DNA of 64,000 bases from Mucilaginibacter frigoritolerans (GTDB taxonomy: Bacteria; Bacteroidota; Bacteroidia; Sphingobacteriales; Sphingobacteriaceae), in the NCBI RefSeq assembly GCF_007830615.1, contig NZ_VLLI01000002.1, positions 310,001-374,000 on the forward strand, read 5' to 3'. Position numbers and translations under genes: made by a program. The notes beneath the pieces were generated by a model. That model made no database searches, was not told the DNA's origin, and saw nothing but the letters and a program-made list of their open reading frames with translations. The stretch's first letter is position 1. Each line of letters begins with the position of its first letter. Positions 1-8,601 of this stretch are shown one piece after another.

Positions 1-1118
1 TTATTTTCCAGATCATCGCCCCTTAAATTTTTAGCGATAATTTTACCATCTGGACCTATAAGAAAATTAGCCGGGATAGACGTTACCTTATACAAAGAGG
101 CTACTTCATTGTTCCAGAATTTAAGGTCAGATACCTGTGTCCAGTTCAAGTTATCATTTTGAATAGCTGCCAGCCATGCGCTTTTACCATCTGGTTTATC
201 AAGCGAAACACCGATTATGGTAAAGTTTTTGTCTTTAAACTTGCTGTATGCTTTCACAACATTAGGGTTTTCCTGGCGGCAGGGGCCGCACCATGAAGCC
301 CAAAAATCAACCAAAACATATTTACCCCTGAATGATGAAAGCTTTACCGGCTCGCCATTAACGTCATTTTGTGTAAAATCGGGCGCAATGGTACCGATAG
401 CGGTAGCCCTTAATGCATCAAGCGAGCTTTTTAGTCTGCGGGCCGCTTCCATATTTTTTACCCTGTCGGATAATGAATTATAAAGTGGGTCTATTTCCGA
501 TGGATCAGGTGAAGGGCCTCCTACAGAATACAGTGCCAGCAAACTCAGGTAACTATCCGGATTGGTAGATATAAATATTTTAAGTACTGCCCTTTGTTCT
601 AGCTGCAATTCTTTTTGCCTGGTATTCATGGCATTTTGGAACTCGGCCGAATTTAACTGAGCGGGACTTGCCGCGCTCTTTTCGGTATTTAAAGCCTGCG
701 CCTTTGCCATTATCGGCTTTAGCTGGGCCATTAGTTTTTTATTGTCATCGTTTATTTTCGATCCGGTTACTTGCGCCCGGGCAATGGAGTCTTTTCCGGT
801 TATGGTAAATTCACCTTTATCAATATAAAAATTCAGGTTATCGGCCGAGGTATCCAGTTTATCCAATCCTTTCCCAAAAGGATCAATAACAATTATTGCA
901 GGTGTTGGGTTAAGTATGTTCCCTTTAAAATCAAAACTACCTGCTGTTATTTGGGCCGAATCAATTACCCTGTTGGCCCCTAACTGATATATTAAATACG
1001 CCCGTGCCGGATTGTTTAAATGGCCAACGGTGCTTTTAATTTCAAATGGTTCTGGTTCCTGCTGTGCCATCGCCATAAGCGGTAACAGGGCAACTATACA
1101 TAAAAATATTTTCTTCAT
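1..1118 (-). CDS. TlpA-like thioredoxin-fold protein with DUF4369-type N-terminal region (partial, C-terminus cut)
   Basis: The reading frame opens at an ATG at 1118 and runs off the left edge of the window, giving 372 visible codons. The N-terminus is a signal peptide (MKKIFLCIVALLPLMAMAQ), so the protein is exported to the periplasm or the cell surface. Residues about 20-230 resemble the DUF4369 domain found in front of Bacteroidetes thioredoxins. The C-terminal part is an AhpC/TSA-thioredoxin fold with the redox motif WCGPC at residues 276-280, preceded by the usual LVDFWASWCGPC context, and a late SIPANFLIGPDGKI segment holding the cis-proline. Proteins of this type are thought to act as thiol-disulfide oxidoreductases, often resembling ResA/TlpA; the substrate cannot be read from the sequence. 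Only a few residues are probably missing at the C-terminus. No cotranscribed neighbour is visible upstream. Confidence 0.88.
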   Translation of the reverse strand, partial: MKKIFLCIVALLPLMAMAQQEPEPFEIKSTVGHLNNPARAYLIYQLGANRVIDSAQITAGSFDFKGNILNPTPAIIVIDPFGKGLDKLDTSADNLNFYIDKGEFTITGKDSIARAQVTGSKINDDNKKLMAQLKPIMAKAQALNTEKSAASPAQLNSAEFQNAMNTRQKELQLEQRAVLKIFISTNPDSYLSLLALYSVGGPSPDPSEIDPLYNSLSDRVKNMEAARRLKSSLDALRATAIGTIAPDFTQNDVNGEPVKLSSFRGKYVLVDFWASWCGPCRQENPNVVKAYSKFKDKNFTIIGVSLDKPDGKSAWLAAIQNDNLNWTQVSDLKFWNNEVASLYKVTSIPANFLIGPDGKIIAKNLRGDDLEN

Positions 1119-1182
1119 CTTCTTTTTCTATCCTCGCGGATTAAGGTTTGATAACGTTTAAATTAGGAATGAATTATACTTT

Positions 1183-2364
1183 TCAATTTAATTTTTGATA
1201 AGTACGCCACCAAAGGTCGGGCATTTCGCCGGATACGGCAGTTTTATAATCGTCATACAGGCAGGGCACCAGGTGAAAACGTTCGTTTTTTGATCCTCCG
1301 GTAGGGTAAGGTACCTGCATCCACCAGCGATCGGACTTTTTGCTTTTTACAAAAACCAGCTCATGCTCCTCGTGCTTTAAACTGGTTTTATAAATCAGGT
1401 ACTGCGATTTGGGGTTAAGCGGAAAGTCTTTTTTACGGTTATAAACACCGTCAATAAAATACCATATCATTTGGGCCAGCAGCATAGCGGTTTGCCCGTT
1501 ATTGTCATAAGCCGGGTTAAACTCGTAAAAACCGATGGAAGTTAGTTTATCATTAAAGCCGGCATACCTTGCAATCTGGCAGGCTTCTTCACCATAAAAA
1601 CCATTGGGACTGGCGTTCGCATTTCCCATAGCATCCGAAGCCCTTACCGCACCAATATCAAAACTGATCATCCCCGCATTGCGGATAATTGGTTCTGCAA
1701 CGGCAATATTTCCAGTCAATTCGCCTAAACGGTGCACATCGAAATAAAGCTTGTCCATTACCCTTAAGCTTTCCTGGCTGGCAAAATAAGTTTGGTAACC
1801 CATATTACTGTAGTTAAACAGGTAATTCGGGTCGTGCAGAAATATTTTATTCAGGTAAGATATGGAAGTAGTTTCTACGCTGCCGGTAGAGATATCATCA
1901 TCCAGATCAAAATGCGAGTCAACAATTACCAGGTCAACCTTTTGCTCCAGGTCCTCATAGGCCATGTACTGGGCGTAGGTTAAATCCTGGCCACCACCTA
2001 TTATTATGGGGATAATATCTTTTTTTACCAGCTCGCTTACCACCGTTTTCAGGGCGATATAGGTATCTGTAACCGTTGCTCCCTGGCGAATATTGCCCAA
2101 ATCAACAATTTTGGTTTTGTAACTTCCCTCGTTTAAAAGGTATAGTTTTTCGCGCACATAGTCCGGACCAAGGGCACAACCGGGGTTGTTTATCGCATTG
2201 CGGTCTTCCTGTACACCAATAATAGCGATATCTATTTTTTGCTCCAGATCAGGAAAATCAACCGAAAAGTATTCGATCTTGCTGCCTAAATGACTGGTGT
2301 AATACCCGTTTTTAGGGATAATCTTTTTCTGGTCAATAGGTGAAAAAAAATCAGATAGCGACAT
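1183..2364 (-). CDS. Arginase/formimidoylglutamase-fold protein with altered metal site
   Basis: This 393-residue protein belongs to the ureohydrolase (arginase, agmatinase, formimidoylglutamase) fold. The family signatures are present but changed. The first metal motif GGxHD reads GGGQD (residues 123-127), the second reads DSHFD (149-153), and the third, normally SxDxDxxDP, reads SFDIGAVRASDA from residue 234, so its second aspartate is a glycine. The late ExNP-type segment (EFNPAYD) is kept. Loss of one histidine and one aspartate means a standard Mn2 cluster is doubtful. Annotation pipelines often call such Bacteroidetes proteins formimidoylglutamase; I cannot confirm that activity, and no hut genes are nearby. 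The ATG at 2364 is preferred because a longer frame would overlap the divergent promoter. It is divergent from the SDR gene at 2478. Confidence 0.8.
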   Translation of the reverse strand: MSLSDFFSPIDQKKIIPKNGYYTSHLGSKIEYFSVDFPDLEQKIDIAIIGVQEDRNAINNPGCALGPDYVREKLYLLNEGSYKTKIVDLGNIRQGATVTDTYIALKTVVSELVKKDIIPIIIGGGQDLTYAQYMAYEDLEQKVDLVIVDSHFDLDDDISTGSVETTSISYLNKIFLHDPNYLFNYSNMGYQTYFASQESLRVMDKLYFDVHRLGELTGNIAVAEPIIRNAGMISFDIGAVRASDAMGNANASPNGFYGEEACQIARYAGFNDKLTSIGFYEFNPAYDNNGQTAMLLAQMIWYFIDGVYNRKKDFPLNPKSQYLIYKTSLKHEEHELVFVKSKKSDRWWMQVPYPTGGSKNERFHLVPCLYDDYKTAVSGEMPDLWWRTYQKLN

Positions 2365-2366
2365 AA

Positions 2367-2460
2367 TGCAAATGTGCAGATTTTTTGTTTTAGTTGGAGA
2401 TTTAGTAATTGCAAGTTCATATCTACCGTTTAAGTTCAGACAAAATTCTGCACATTTGCA
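2367..2460. promoter_or_regulatory. Divergent promoter region framed by a 14-bp perfect inverted repeat
   Basis: TGCAAATGTGCAGA at 2367-2380 is the exact reverse complement of TCTGCACATTTGCA at 2447-2460. Each arm contains CACATTTG, a near match to the Bacteroidetes -7 element TAnnTTTG, pointing outward toward the gene on its side. The left arm is only 2 bases from the ATG of the arginase-like gene and the right arm is 17 bases from the ATG of the SDR gene. The arms could be paired promoters, binding sites for one regulator, or both. The promoter reading is inference. Confidence 0.5.
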
Positions 2461-2477
2461 ATTCATCATACTAAAAA

Positions 2478-3452
2478 ATGATATTAGTTACCGGGGCAAC
2501 AGGTTTTTTAGGATCAGAGCTGGCATTACAGCTGGTAAAACAGGGCAAGCAAATCCGTTGCACCAAACGGGCCAAATCAATAATTCCGGAAATATTAACG
2601 CCATTTAACACACAAATTGAATGGGTTGATGCCGATTTGATGGATGTTTTTGCTTTGGAAGATGCCCTTGATAACGTTACACAGATTTATAATTGTGCTG
2701 CATGGGTATCCTTAAAACAGGCTGATAAATTACCGATGATTAATACCAATGTTACGGGCGCCGCCAACCTGGTGAACCTGTGCATGGAAAAAAATATCAG
2801 GCTGGTACATGTAAGCTCCGTTGCAGCAATAGGAATGGCCAAACCCGGCGACCTGATTACCGAAAACCATCACCTTGATCAGGCTACCGAAACAGACGGC
2901 TATGCCCTATCCAAACTGGAAAGCGAGATGGAAGTTTGGCGCGGCATTGCCGAAGAAGGCCTTGATGCGGTAATTGTTAATCCATCAATTATTATAGGGG
3001 CAAGTGCAGGCACCAATGGGAGCGGGCAATTGTTTGAAACCGTACGCAAGGGCCTTAAATTTTATACTGCAGGCAGCTCGGGTTTTGTTGATGTGGAAGA
3101 TGTTGCCAAATGTATGATTGCCCTGATGGATACCAACATTACCGGCGAGCGCTATGTTATCAGCGCTGAAAACATAGGCTACAAAGAGATAACAGCAGAA
3201 ATTGCCACTGGCTTTGGTATAAAACCACCCGCCATTTATGCTAAACCCTGGATGATGGGCCTGGCCTGGCGCGCTGCTGCATTAATATCAGCTATTACCC
3301 GTAAAGATCCGTTTTTAGATAAGGTTTCTGCTCAAGCAGCTTCCATGACACGCAATTACGATAACGCTAAAATTAAAAAGGCTATCGGTATTGAGTTTAA
3401 ACCAATAAGTGTGTCTATAAAGGAAATTTGCGGGCGATTGAACCGCCCCTGA
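2478..3452 (+). CDS. Extended SDR, NAD(P)-dependent epimerase/dehydratase
   Basis: A 324-residue Rossmann protein of the extended short-chain dehydrogenase family. The cofactor motif GATGFLG lies at residues 6-12, a catalytic serine pair at 113-114 (HVSSVAA) and the YxxxK motif at 142-146 (YALSK). The overall layout resembles dihydroflavonol-4-reductase-like or 3-beta-HSD-like enzymes that reduce or oxidise a substrate carbonyl with NADP(H) in the cytoplasm. The substrate is unknown. The ATG at 2478 begins directly with the cofactor strand (MILVTG), which fixes the start. It faces the CoA-binding gene tail to tail: its stop codon ends one base before the last base of that gene. It is divergent from the arginase-fold gene and may share its control region. 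Confidence 0.88.
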   Translation: MILVTGATGFLGSELALQLVKQGKQIRCTKRAKSIIPEILTPFNTQIEWVDADLMDVFALEDALDNVTQIYNCAAWVSLKQADKLPMINTNVTGAANLVNLCMEKNIRLVHVSSVAAIGMAKPGDLITENHHLDQATETDGYALSKLESEMEVWRGIAEEGLDAVIVNPSIIIGASAGTNGSGQLFETVRKGLKFYTAGSSGFVDVEDVAKCMIALMDTNITGERYVISAENIGYKEITAEIATGFGIKPPAIYAKPWMMGLAWRAAALISAITRKDPFLDKVSAQAASMTRNYDNAKIKKAIGIEFKPISVSIKEICGRLNRP

Positions 3453-3824
3453 TTAATACTCGCCTATTGATAGCAATACCAGTGTACAGGCATATTCCGT
3501 TTCAATGCCTTTTTCATTGGCCATGCGCTTGAGCTTTGAATTTTCGGTGCCGGGGTTAAAGATGATTCTGCGGGGATGGGTATTTAAAATATAATCGTAC
3601 AATTTTTCCTGATGCTGCGGACCAACATACAGGGTTATGGTATCAATATCGGTATGAATTACTTCGGGTTTTTCAATTGGCACCCCGGCTACTTCACCCT
3701 CTCTAAGGCCAACATTTACTATAGCATGGCCCTTGCTTACCAAACGGTTAGCAGCCAGATAAGCATATTTATCACTGCTGGGAGTTGCACCCAAAACCAA
3801 TGTTTTTTTACTTGCTGATTCCAT
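3453..3824 (-). CDS. CoA-binding domain protein (YccU/CoA_binding_2 type)
   Basis: A small cytoplasmic protein of 123 residues with a Rossmann-like CoA-binding fold. The N-terminus has the typical KTLVLGATPSSDKYAYLAANRL loop-helix, in which residues after the first strand bind the nucleotide, followed by a GHAIVNVG strand and a late RIIFNPGTEN segment with the conserved NPG. Members are known to bind CoA in structures, but their cellular role is not settled. I chose the ATG at 3824; the codon just before it in frame is TTG. The stop of the upstream DinB-like gene is only three bases away, so the two are probably cotranscribed, and the FAD enzyme gene upstream may belong to the same unit. Confidence 0.85.
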   Translation of the reverse strand: MESASKKTLVLGATPSSDKYAYLAANRLVSKGHAIVNVGLREGEVAGVPIEKPEVIHTDIDTITLYVGPQHQEKLYDYILNTHPRRIIFNPGTENSKLKRMANEKGIETEYACTLVLLSIGEY

Positions 3825-3827
3825 CAA

Positions 3828-4319
3828 TTACGCTCCAATCTGTATTATCCTTGTTAACAGCGCTACCTGGGCCGAGTGATAAATATTATGCTGTATCAAT
3901 CCTTTTACCAATTCCTCAAAACTTACACCGGTGCCCAGCTCCGGGTTACGTTCATCTTTTATAGGCTGGTTCCAATCCGGTTCGGGAAAATCGCGAATAA
4001 CGCCTAACAAATTTACGTTAAGCAACTTCAGATCATTGACATAGTTCTGCCATTTTTGCTCACTGGGTTCGCCATGTTCTGGCCAGTCACCGCTTGATGG
4101 CAGCTGGGCGGTTAAGCCGTTCATCCTGTCCAACACTTCTTCCGTCCAGGCCAGCATGTGCAGCACAATGTCGGCAATGCTATGTACCGATCCGGCTGGT
4201 TTTTCAAAAGCGGTTTCAAAACCTACCTCATCCAGCAGGGTATAAACCGGTTTGCCATACCAGGGGTCGCCAAACAAAACGTTCTCTAAATCGTGGGTTA
4301 ATTGTTCTGATATCGTCAT
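3828..4319 (-). CDS. DinB-like four-helix protein
   Basis: This 163-residue protein shows the DinB/YfiT-like four-helix-bundle pattern used by many putative metalloenzymes. Three histidines stand where the family binds a divalent metal: one in helix 2 (the DIVLHMLAW segment, residues about 49-57) and two in the last helix (LIQHNIYHSAQVALL, about 142-156). Family members include thiol-S-transferases such as bacillithiol transferases, yet many have no known substrate. No signal peptide is present, so it is cytoplasmic. It lies 7 bases downstream of the FAD-dependent enzyme and 3 bases upstream of the CoA-binding gene, which suggests a three-gene operon. The function within that operon is unknown. 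Confidence 0.85.
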   Translation of the reverse strand: MTISEQLTHDLENVLFGDPWYGKPVYTLLDEVGFETAFEKPAGSVHSIADIVLHMLAWTEEVLDRMNGLTAQLPSSGDWPEHGEPSEQKWQNYVNDLKLLNVNLLGVIRDFPEPDWNQPIKDERNPELGTGVSFEELVKGLIQHNIYHSAQVALLTRIIQIGA

Positions 4320-4326
4320 TGTGATG

Positions 4327-5874
4327 CTAAACTATTTTTGAAGCTGCCGATGCACAGTTTATTCCATCTATCGCAGCAGAAATGATGCCACCTGCATAAC
4401 CTGCACCCTCACCACAGGGAAATAAACCTGCCACCTGCGGATGCTGCAGCGTTTCTTTATCCCTCGGCACCTTTACCGGCGATGATGTTCTCGACTCTAC
4501 CCCAACCAACAATGCCTCATTGGTATAATAGCCTTTCATTTTACGGCCAAATACCGGCAATGCTTTTCGCAAACGCTCGTTAATCCAGCCGGGTAAAATT
4601 TCATTTAGGGCGATGCTCTTTGTACCGGGCAAATAGGAGTTTGCCGGAAGGTCAGCCGAAATACGGTTCTCCACAAAATCAACCATACGTTGCCCTGGTG
4701 CTACCAGGCTGCCCCCCCCGGCGGTAAAAGCCAGTTTTTCTATTTGCTGCTGAAAGCGCAGCATCTTCATCGGGTCCTTATCATTCCCGGCAACATCTTC
4801 CATATTGATCTGTACCACCGTGCCCGAGTTGGCAAAGGGGTTATTTCTTTTTGATGGGCTCCAGCCGTTTACCACTATTTCATCAGCCTCTGTTGCACAG
4901 GGCGCTATGATACCACCCGGACACATGCAGAAGGAAAACACGCCCCGATTATCCACCTGTTCTACCAAATTATAGTAGGAGGGTGGCAGATCTGGTCCGC
5001 GCAAATCGCAGTGATATTGTGCGCGGTCTATAATTTCCTGCGGATGTTCAATCCGTACGCCCAAAGCAAAGGGCTTGGCTTCAATCAGGATGTCCTGATG
5101 ATGCAGCATTTCAAAAATATCCCTCGCCGAGTGGCCCGTTGCCAGGATCACGGCATCCGCCAGTATCTTTTCGCCCGATGCCAGCTGAACGCCTTTTGCC
5201 TTGCCAAACTCCACCAACAGTGCAGTTACTTTGGCATCAAATATCACTTCGCCGCCGGCATTTAAAATGCTGTCTTTTATTGAGGTAATAATTTGCGGTA
5301 ATTTATTGGTGCCGATATGCGGACGGGCATCCACCAAAATATCTTCCGTTGCGCCATGGGCCACAAAGGTTTTCAGCACGGCATTTACATCTCCGCGCTT
5401 GGTCGACCGGGTGTACAGCTTACCATCCGAATAGGTACCCGCACCACCCTCGCCAAAACAATAGTTCGACTCGGGGTTTACCAATCCTTGTTTATTTATA
5501 TTGGCCAAATCACGGCGGCGTTGCTTAACATCCTTGCCACGCTCCACAATCACCGGCTTCAGGCCCAGTTCCACACAGCGCAAAGCAGCAAATAAACCCG
5601 CCGGACCAGCACCTACAATAATTACTTTTTTAGCTTCTTTAACATCAGGATAGTTAACCGTAAAGGTTTCGGGTTGATAAACCTCGTCCACAAAAACCTG
5701 CACATTAAGCCTAAAAACCACTTTACGACCACGCGCATCAATAGAACGTTTCAGAATTTTAACGGCGGTTATTTTTTGTGCCGATATGTTTAAGGCCGTT
5801 GCGGATATCTTTTTCAATACCGCTTCATCGTCCTGCTGCCCGGGAGGGCATACTATTTCAATTTCTTTTACCAT
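4327..5874 (-). CDS. FAD-dependent oxidoreductase of the COG2509 type
   Basis: A 515-residue flavoprotein. An N-terminal region of about 80 residues (a small alpha-beta domain) precedes the FAD-binding Rossmann motif VGAGPAGLFAAL at residues 87-98, and the FAD-ribose glutamate follows at the end of strand 2 (VIVERG). Further family signatures are NYCFGEGGAGTYSDGKLYTR, an internal ILATGHSARD segment, and a C-terminal LFPCGEGAGYAGGI that closes the FAD site. This is the conserved but uncharacterised dehydrogenase family often called FAD-dependent protein or FAD-dependent dehydrogenase; the substrate is not known. It heads a probable operon with the DinB-like and CoA-binding genes. A TAACTTTG element lies 31 bases upstream of the ATG. 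Confidence 0.88.
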   Translation of the reverse strand: MVKEIEIVCPPGQQDDEAVLKKISATALNISAQKITAVKILKRSIDARGRKVVFRLNVQVFVDEVYQPETFTVNYPDVKEAKKVIIVGAGPAGLFAALRCVELGLKPVIVERGKDVKQRRRDLANINKQGLVNPESNYCFGEGGAGTYSDGKLYTRSTKRGDVNAVLKTFVAHGATEDILVDARPHIGTNKLPQIITSIKDSILNAGGEVIFDAKVTALLVEFGKAKGVQLASGEKILADAVILATGHSARDIFEMLHHQDILIEAKPFALGVRIEHPQEIIDRAQYHCDLRGPDLPPSYYNLVEQVDNRGVFSFCMCPGGIIAPCATEADEIVVNGWSPSKRNNPFANSGTVVQINMEDVAGNDKDPMKMLRFQQQIEKLAFTAGGGSLVAPGQRMVDFVENRISADLPANSYLPGTKSIALNEILPGWINERLRKALPVFGRKMKGYYTNEALLVGVESRTSSPVKVPRDKETLQHPQVAGLFPCGEGAGYAGGIISAAIDGINCASAASKIV

Positions 5875-5904
5875 AATGCTGCCGGGTTTTTATCCCGGAT
5901 AAGG

Positions 5905-5912
5905 CAAAGTTA
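5905..5912 (-). promoter_or_regulatory. Candidate -7 promoter element for the FAD oxidoreductase operon
   Basis: Read on the minus strand the bases are TAACTTTG, an exact match to the Bacteroidetes -7 consensus TAnnTTTG. A short hairpin (CCGGG/CCCGG, 5882-5898) lies in the predicted leader between this element and the ATG at 5874. No clear -33 TTG is seen. Confidence 0.5.
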
Positions 5913-6021
5913 GGAAAGTTTTAGGAGGGATGAAGGATTTGTTTAATCAGCTGTTTCACTTTTGTTGCACAGGTGTTTCACTCCTGAAACAGTAAGCCGA
6001 TACCATGGATATAAAAAGAAA

Positions 6022-6057
6022 ACCCCGCTACTTTCCATAAAGAAAAAATAACGGGGT
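6022..6057 (-). terminator. Candidate terminator after the GH92 gene
   Basis: ACCCCG (6022-6027) pairs with CGGGGT (6052-6057) across a long A/T-rich loop. On the minus strand the stem is followed by TTTCTTTTTAT. It begins about 20 bases after the GH92 stop. The stem is short and the loop long, so this is only a moderate candidate. Confidence 0.45.
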
Positions 6058-6078
6058 ATCAATTTGCGTGTGTTACTA

Positions 6079-8376
6079 TTATTTATGCTTCGATCCCATT
6101 ACATAGGTAAGCTCGCCGCCGTTCATGATATCGGCATGGCTTAAAAAGTAACCGCTTAACGGTTTGCCGTTCAGCAATATCTTTTGCACGTAAACATTTT
6201 TATCGCTCTGGTTTTTTACGTTGATGGTAAAGGTTTTACCACTTTCCAGGTTGATGGTTGCATGATAAACCGACGGACTGCCAATTGCATACTGATCAGA
6301 TCCCGGGGCTACCGGGTAAAAGCCCAGCGAGCTGAAAATATACCAGGCACTCATCTGGCCAGTATCGTCATTGCCGCCTAAACCATCCGGGGTGTTTTTG
6401 TACATCTTCTTTAATATCATGCGGATCTTATCCTGTGTTTTCCATGGCTTGTCGGTCCAGTCGTACAGGTAAGCGTCATGGTGCGATGGCTCGTTACCGT
6501 GCACATAGTTACCGATGATACCGTCTTTGGTGATGTCTTCGGTTTCGGCAAAATATTTATCCGGCAGGTCATAGCTAAACAGACTGTCGATGTAAGTTAC
6601 AAAACGTTTGTTGCCGCCCATGGCTTTAATCAATCCGGCAGGGTCATGCGGCACATACAGGGTGTAGTTCCAGGCGTTGCCCTCAATAAAGCCCATGCCA
6701 ATGGTGGTAAACGGATCGAACTTGGTTTTGCGCCAGGTGCCATCAGCTTCCTTTGGGTGCATAAAGCCGCTCTGCGGATCGAATACATTTTTCCAGTTTT
6801 GCGAGCGTTTTATAAAGGTATCATACACATCCATCCGGTTCAGTTTTTTAGCCATCTGGGCAATTGTCCAGTCGTCATAAGCATATTCAAGGGTTGATGA
6901 TACCGAGTTGCCGTCTTTTTCATCAGGGATGTATCCCATATCAATATAATCGCCAACACTTTCGTAAGTACGGTGGTTGGCGGTAGTTACTGCTGCATCC
7001 AAAGCTTTGTTGGCATCAAACGATGTAGTGTTGCCCTTCACCACAGCATCTGCCAAAACAGCTACGCTATGGTAACCGCTCATACACCAGTTTTCATTAG
7101 CCGAATTGCTCCACACCGGCAGCATGTGTTCCGGACTCTGGTCAAAGTGGGCCAGCATGCTCTGTACCATATCGGCATTTCTTTTTGGTTCGATGATGTT
7201 AAACAGCGGGTGCAATGCGCGGTGGGTATCCCACAAACTGAAGGTAGTATAATTGGTAAAGCCATCAGCCTGGTGAATATTCTGATCCAAACCTTTGTAC
7301 TTGCCATCAACATCCATGTAAACAGTAGGGTTAATCATGGCGTGATACATAGAGGTATAAAAATTCTCTTTATCGTCCTTGCTGCCTTCAATCACAATTT
7401 TATGCAGCTCGGTTTCCCATTGTGCCTGGCCATCGTTCTTCACTTTTTCAAAATCCCATCCCGGCACTTCGGTTTGCAGGTTAAGCAGCGCACCATCAAT
7501 GCTCACCGGCGATATGGCCATTTTAATTTTTATCTTTTCGTTCTCCTGTGTTTTAAAGTCAAACCAAACCTTTAGCTGGCGGGCCGCAATCTCCGGGAAA
7601 TTTTTTACGTGGTTAAACTTACCCCAAAAGCCGCCGTATACTTCGCGCTTGCTAAAGTTTTTGTAGCCCATTTGTATAAAGGGCTTGTTAAAGGTCATGG
7701 CAAAATACAAGGCACGTGTACGTGCCCAGCCGTTGGTTAGGCGATAACCCACTACGGTGCTATCATTCACCATGCGCAGATAGGTCCACACGTTTTTATC
7801 AGGATAATTATAAATACCCGCCATCAAATCAAGCACAATATGCGCGCTATCCGATTTCGGGAAAGTATACTGGTGAAAGCCTACACGGGTGGTAGTGGTC
7901 ATTTCGGCAATAATGCCCGATGCATCCAGCTTCACTTTATAATAGTTGGCCTCACTCACTTCATTGGCGTGCGAAAATGCCGAGCGGTAGCCGCTGCCGG
8001 GTTTATCGGCCGTGCCGGGATTCAGCATTACTTTGCCTACGGTGGGCATTACCAAAAAGTCGCCTAAATCAGAGTGACCTGTTCCGCTAAAGTGGGTATG
8101 GCTAAAGCCTACTATGGTTTTATCGTCATACTGGTAGCCTGCACAATATTTATAAACATCGGGGTTATAGTGGCCGTTCAGTTCATAGCTGGGGGTATCC
8201 GTTTCCGGACTCAGCTGTACCATGCCGAAAGGAACGGTAGCACCCGGAAATACGTGGCCCATACGTTGGGTACCAATAATAGGCTTTACGTAGGGAACCA
8301 GCTTTTCTGTAGTTTTATTTTGTGCTGCCGCGATGAGTGTGGAGCAGCTAAAAAAAGCAATGAGAATTTTCTTCAT
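6079..8376 (-). CDS. GH92 family alpha-mannosidase, secreted
   Basis: A 765-residue glycoside hydrolase of family 92, which are calcium-dependent exo-alpha-mannosidases, most acting on 1,2- or 1,3-linked mannose. The N-terminus is a signal peptide (MKKILIAFFSCSTLIAAAQ). Family signatures run along the whole length: IGTQRMGHVFPGATVPFGM near residue 35, a HTHFSGTGHSDLGD segment, SLWDTHRALHPL, GFIEGNAWNYT, GNEPSHHDAYLYDW and the C-terminal GNDDTGQMSAWYIFSSLGFYP. The length is normal for the family. It probably trims mannose from host, fungal or plant glycans in the periplasm; no susC/susD pair is adjacent, so a polysaccharide locus is not evident. The ATG at 8376 is chosen because it starts the signal peptide and lies just downstream of a TATATTTG element. 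Confidence 0.93.
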   Translation of the reverse strand: MKKILIAFFSCSTLIAAAQNKTTEKLVPYVKPIIGTQRMGHVFPGATVPFGMVQLSPETDTPSYELNGHYNPDVYKYCAGYQYDDKTIVGFSHTHFSGTGHSDLGDFLVMPTVGKVMLNPGTADKPGSGYRSAFSHANEVSEANYYKVKLDASGIIAEMTTTTRVGFHQYTFPKSDSAHIVLDLMAGIYNYPDKNVWTYLRMVNDSTVVGYRLTNGWARTRALYFAMTFNKPFIQMGYKNFSKREVYGGFWGKFNHVKNFPEIAARQLKVWFDFKTQENEKIKIKMAISPVSIDGALLNLQTEVPGWDFEKVKNDGQAQWETELHKIVIEGSKDDKENFYTSMYHAMINPTVYMDVDGKYKGLDQNIHQADGFTNYTTFSLWDTHRALHPLFNIIEPKRNADMVQSMLAHFDQSPEHMLPVWSNSANENWCMSGYHSVAVLADAVVKGNTTSFDANKALDAAVTTANHRTYESVGDYIDMGYIPDEKDGNSVSSTLEYAYDDWTIAQMAKKLNRMDVYDTFIKRSQNWKNVFDPQSGFMHPKEADGTWRKTKFDPFTTIGMGFIEGNAWNYTLYVPHDPAGLIKAMGGNKRFVTYIDSLFSYDLPDKYFAETEDITKDGIIGNYVHGNEPSHHDAYLYDWTDKPWKTQDKIRMILKKMYKNTPDGLGGNDDTGQMSAWYIFSSLGFYPVAPGSDQYAIGSPSVYHATINLESGKTFTINVKNQSDKNVYVQKILLNGKPLSGYFLSHADIMNGGELTYVMGSKHK

Positions 8377-8399
8377 TTTAATGTGCAATGGATAAATGC

Positions 8400-8407
8400 C
8401 AAATATA
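8400..8407 (-). promoter_or_regulatory. Candidate -7 promoter element for the GH92 gene
   Basis: On the minus strand this reads TATATTTG, matching TAnnTTTG exactly, 23 bases before the ATG at 8376. It sits inside the longer reading frame, which supports the shorter start. Confidence 0.55.
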
Positions 8408-8492
8408 AGCGGATTGTTGTATTTATACTGATGATGAGTGTATTTGTTGGCAGGCTGTAACGGGGTTTTGACAATAGTAAGAATCAAACCCA

Positions 8493-8583
8493 GCCCCACC
8501 TAAATCCTCCCCGGTAGGGAGGACTTAAAAATAGGCAGCGGCGAAGCTAAAGTCTCCCCAACCGGGGGAGATTTAGAGGGGGC
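8493..8583. repeat. Long imperfect inverted repeat (REP/MITE-like) between GH92 and ruvX
   Basis: The left arm 8493-8526 (starting GCCCCACCTAAATC) pairs with the right arm 8550-8583 (ending GATTTAGAGGGGGC) with a few mismatches, around a 23-base centre. Both arms also contain a small internal hairpin (CTCCCC...GGGGAG type). Such palindromic sequences are widespread between genes in Sphingobacteriaceae. It has no coding content. Confidence 0.7.
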
Positions 8584-8601
8584 CGCTCTTGCACTATCAA
8601 C

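Noticed and set aside
5951..5991. TGTTTCAC twice and TGTTTCA/TGAAACA inverted repeat, looking like another parS
   Set aside because: The two halves are separated by 4 bases instead of the CG centre of parS, and CACGTG is missing. It is far from the real cluster.
6478..7575. Plus-strand frames of up to 200 codons inside the GH92 gene
   Set aside because: They are in antisense to conserved GH92 motifs, have no family and no promoter.
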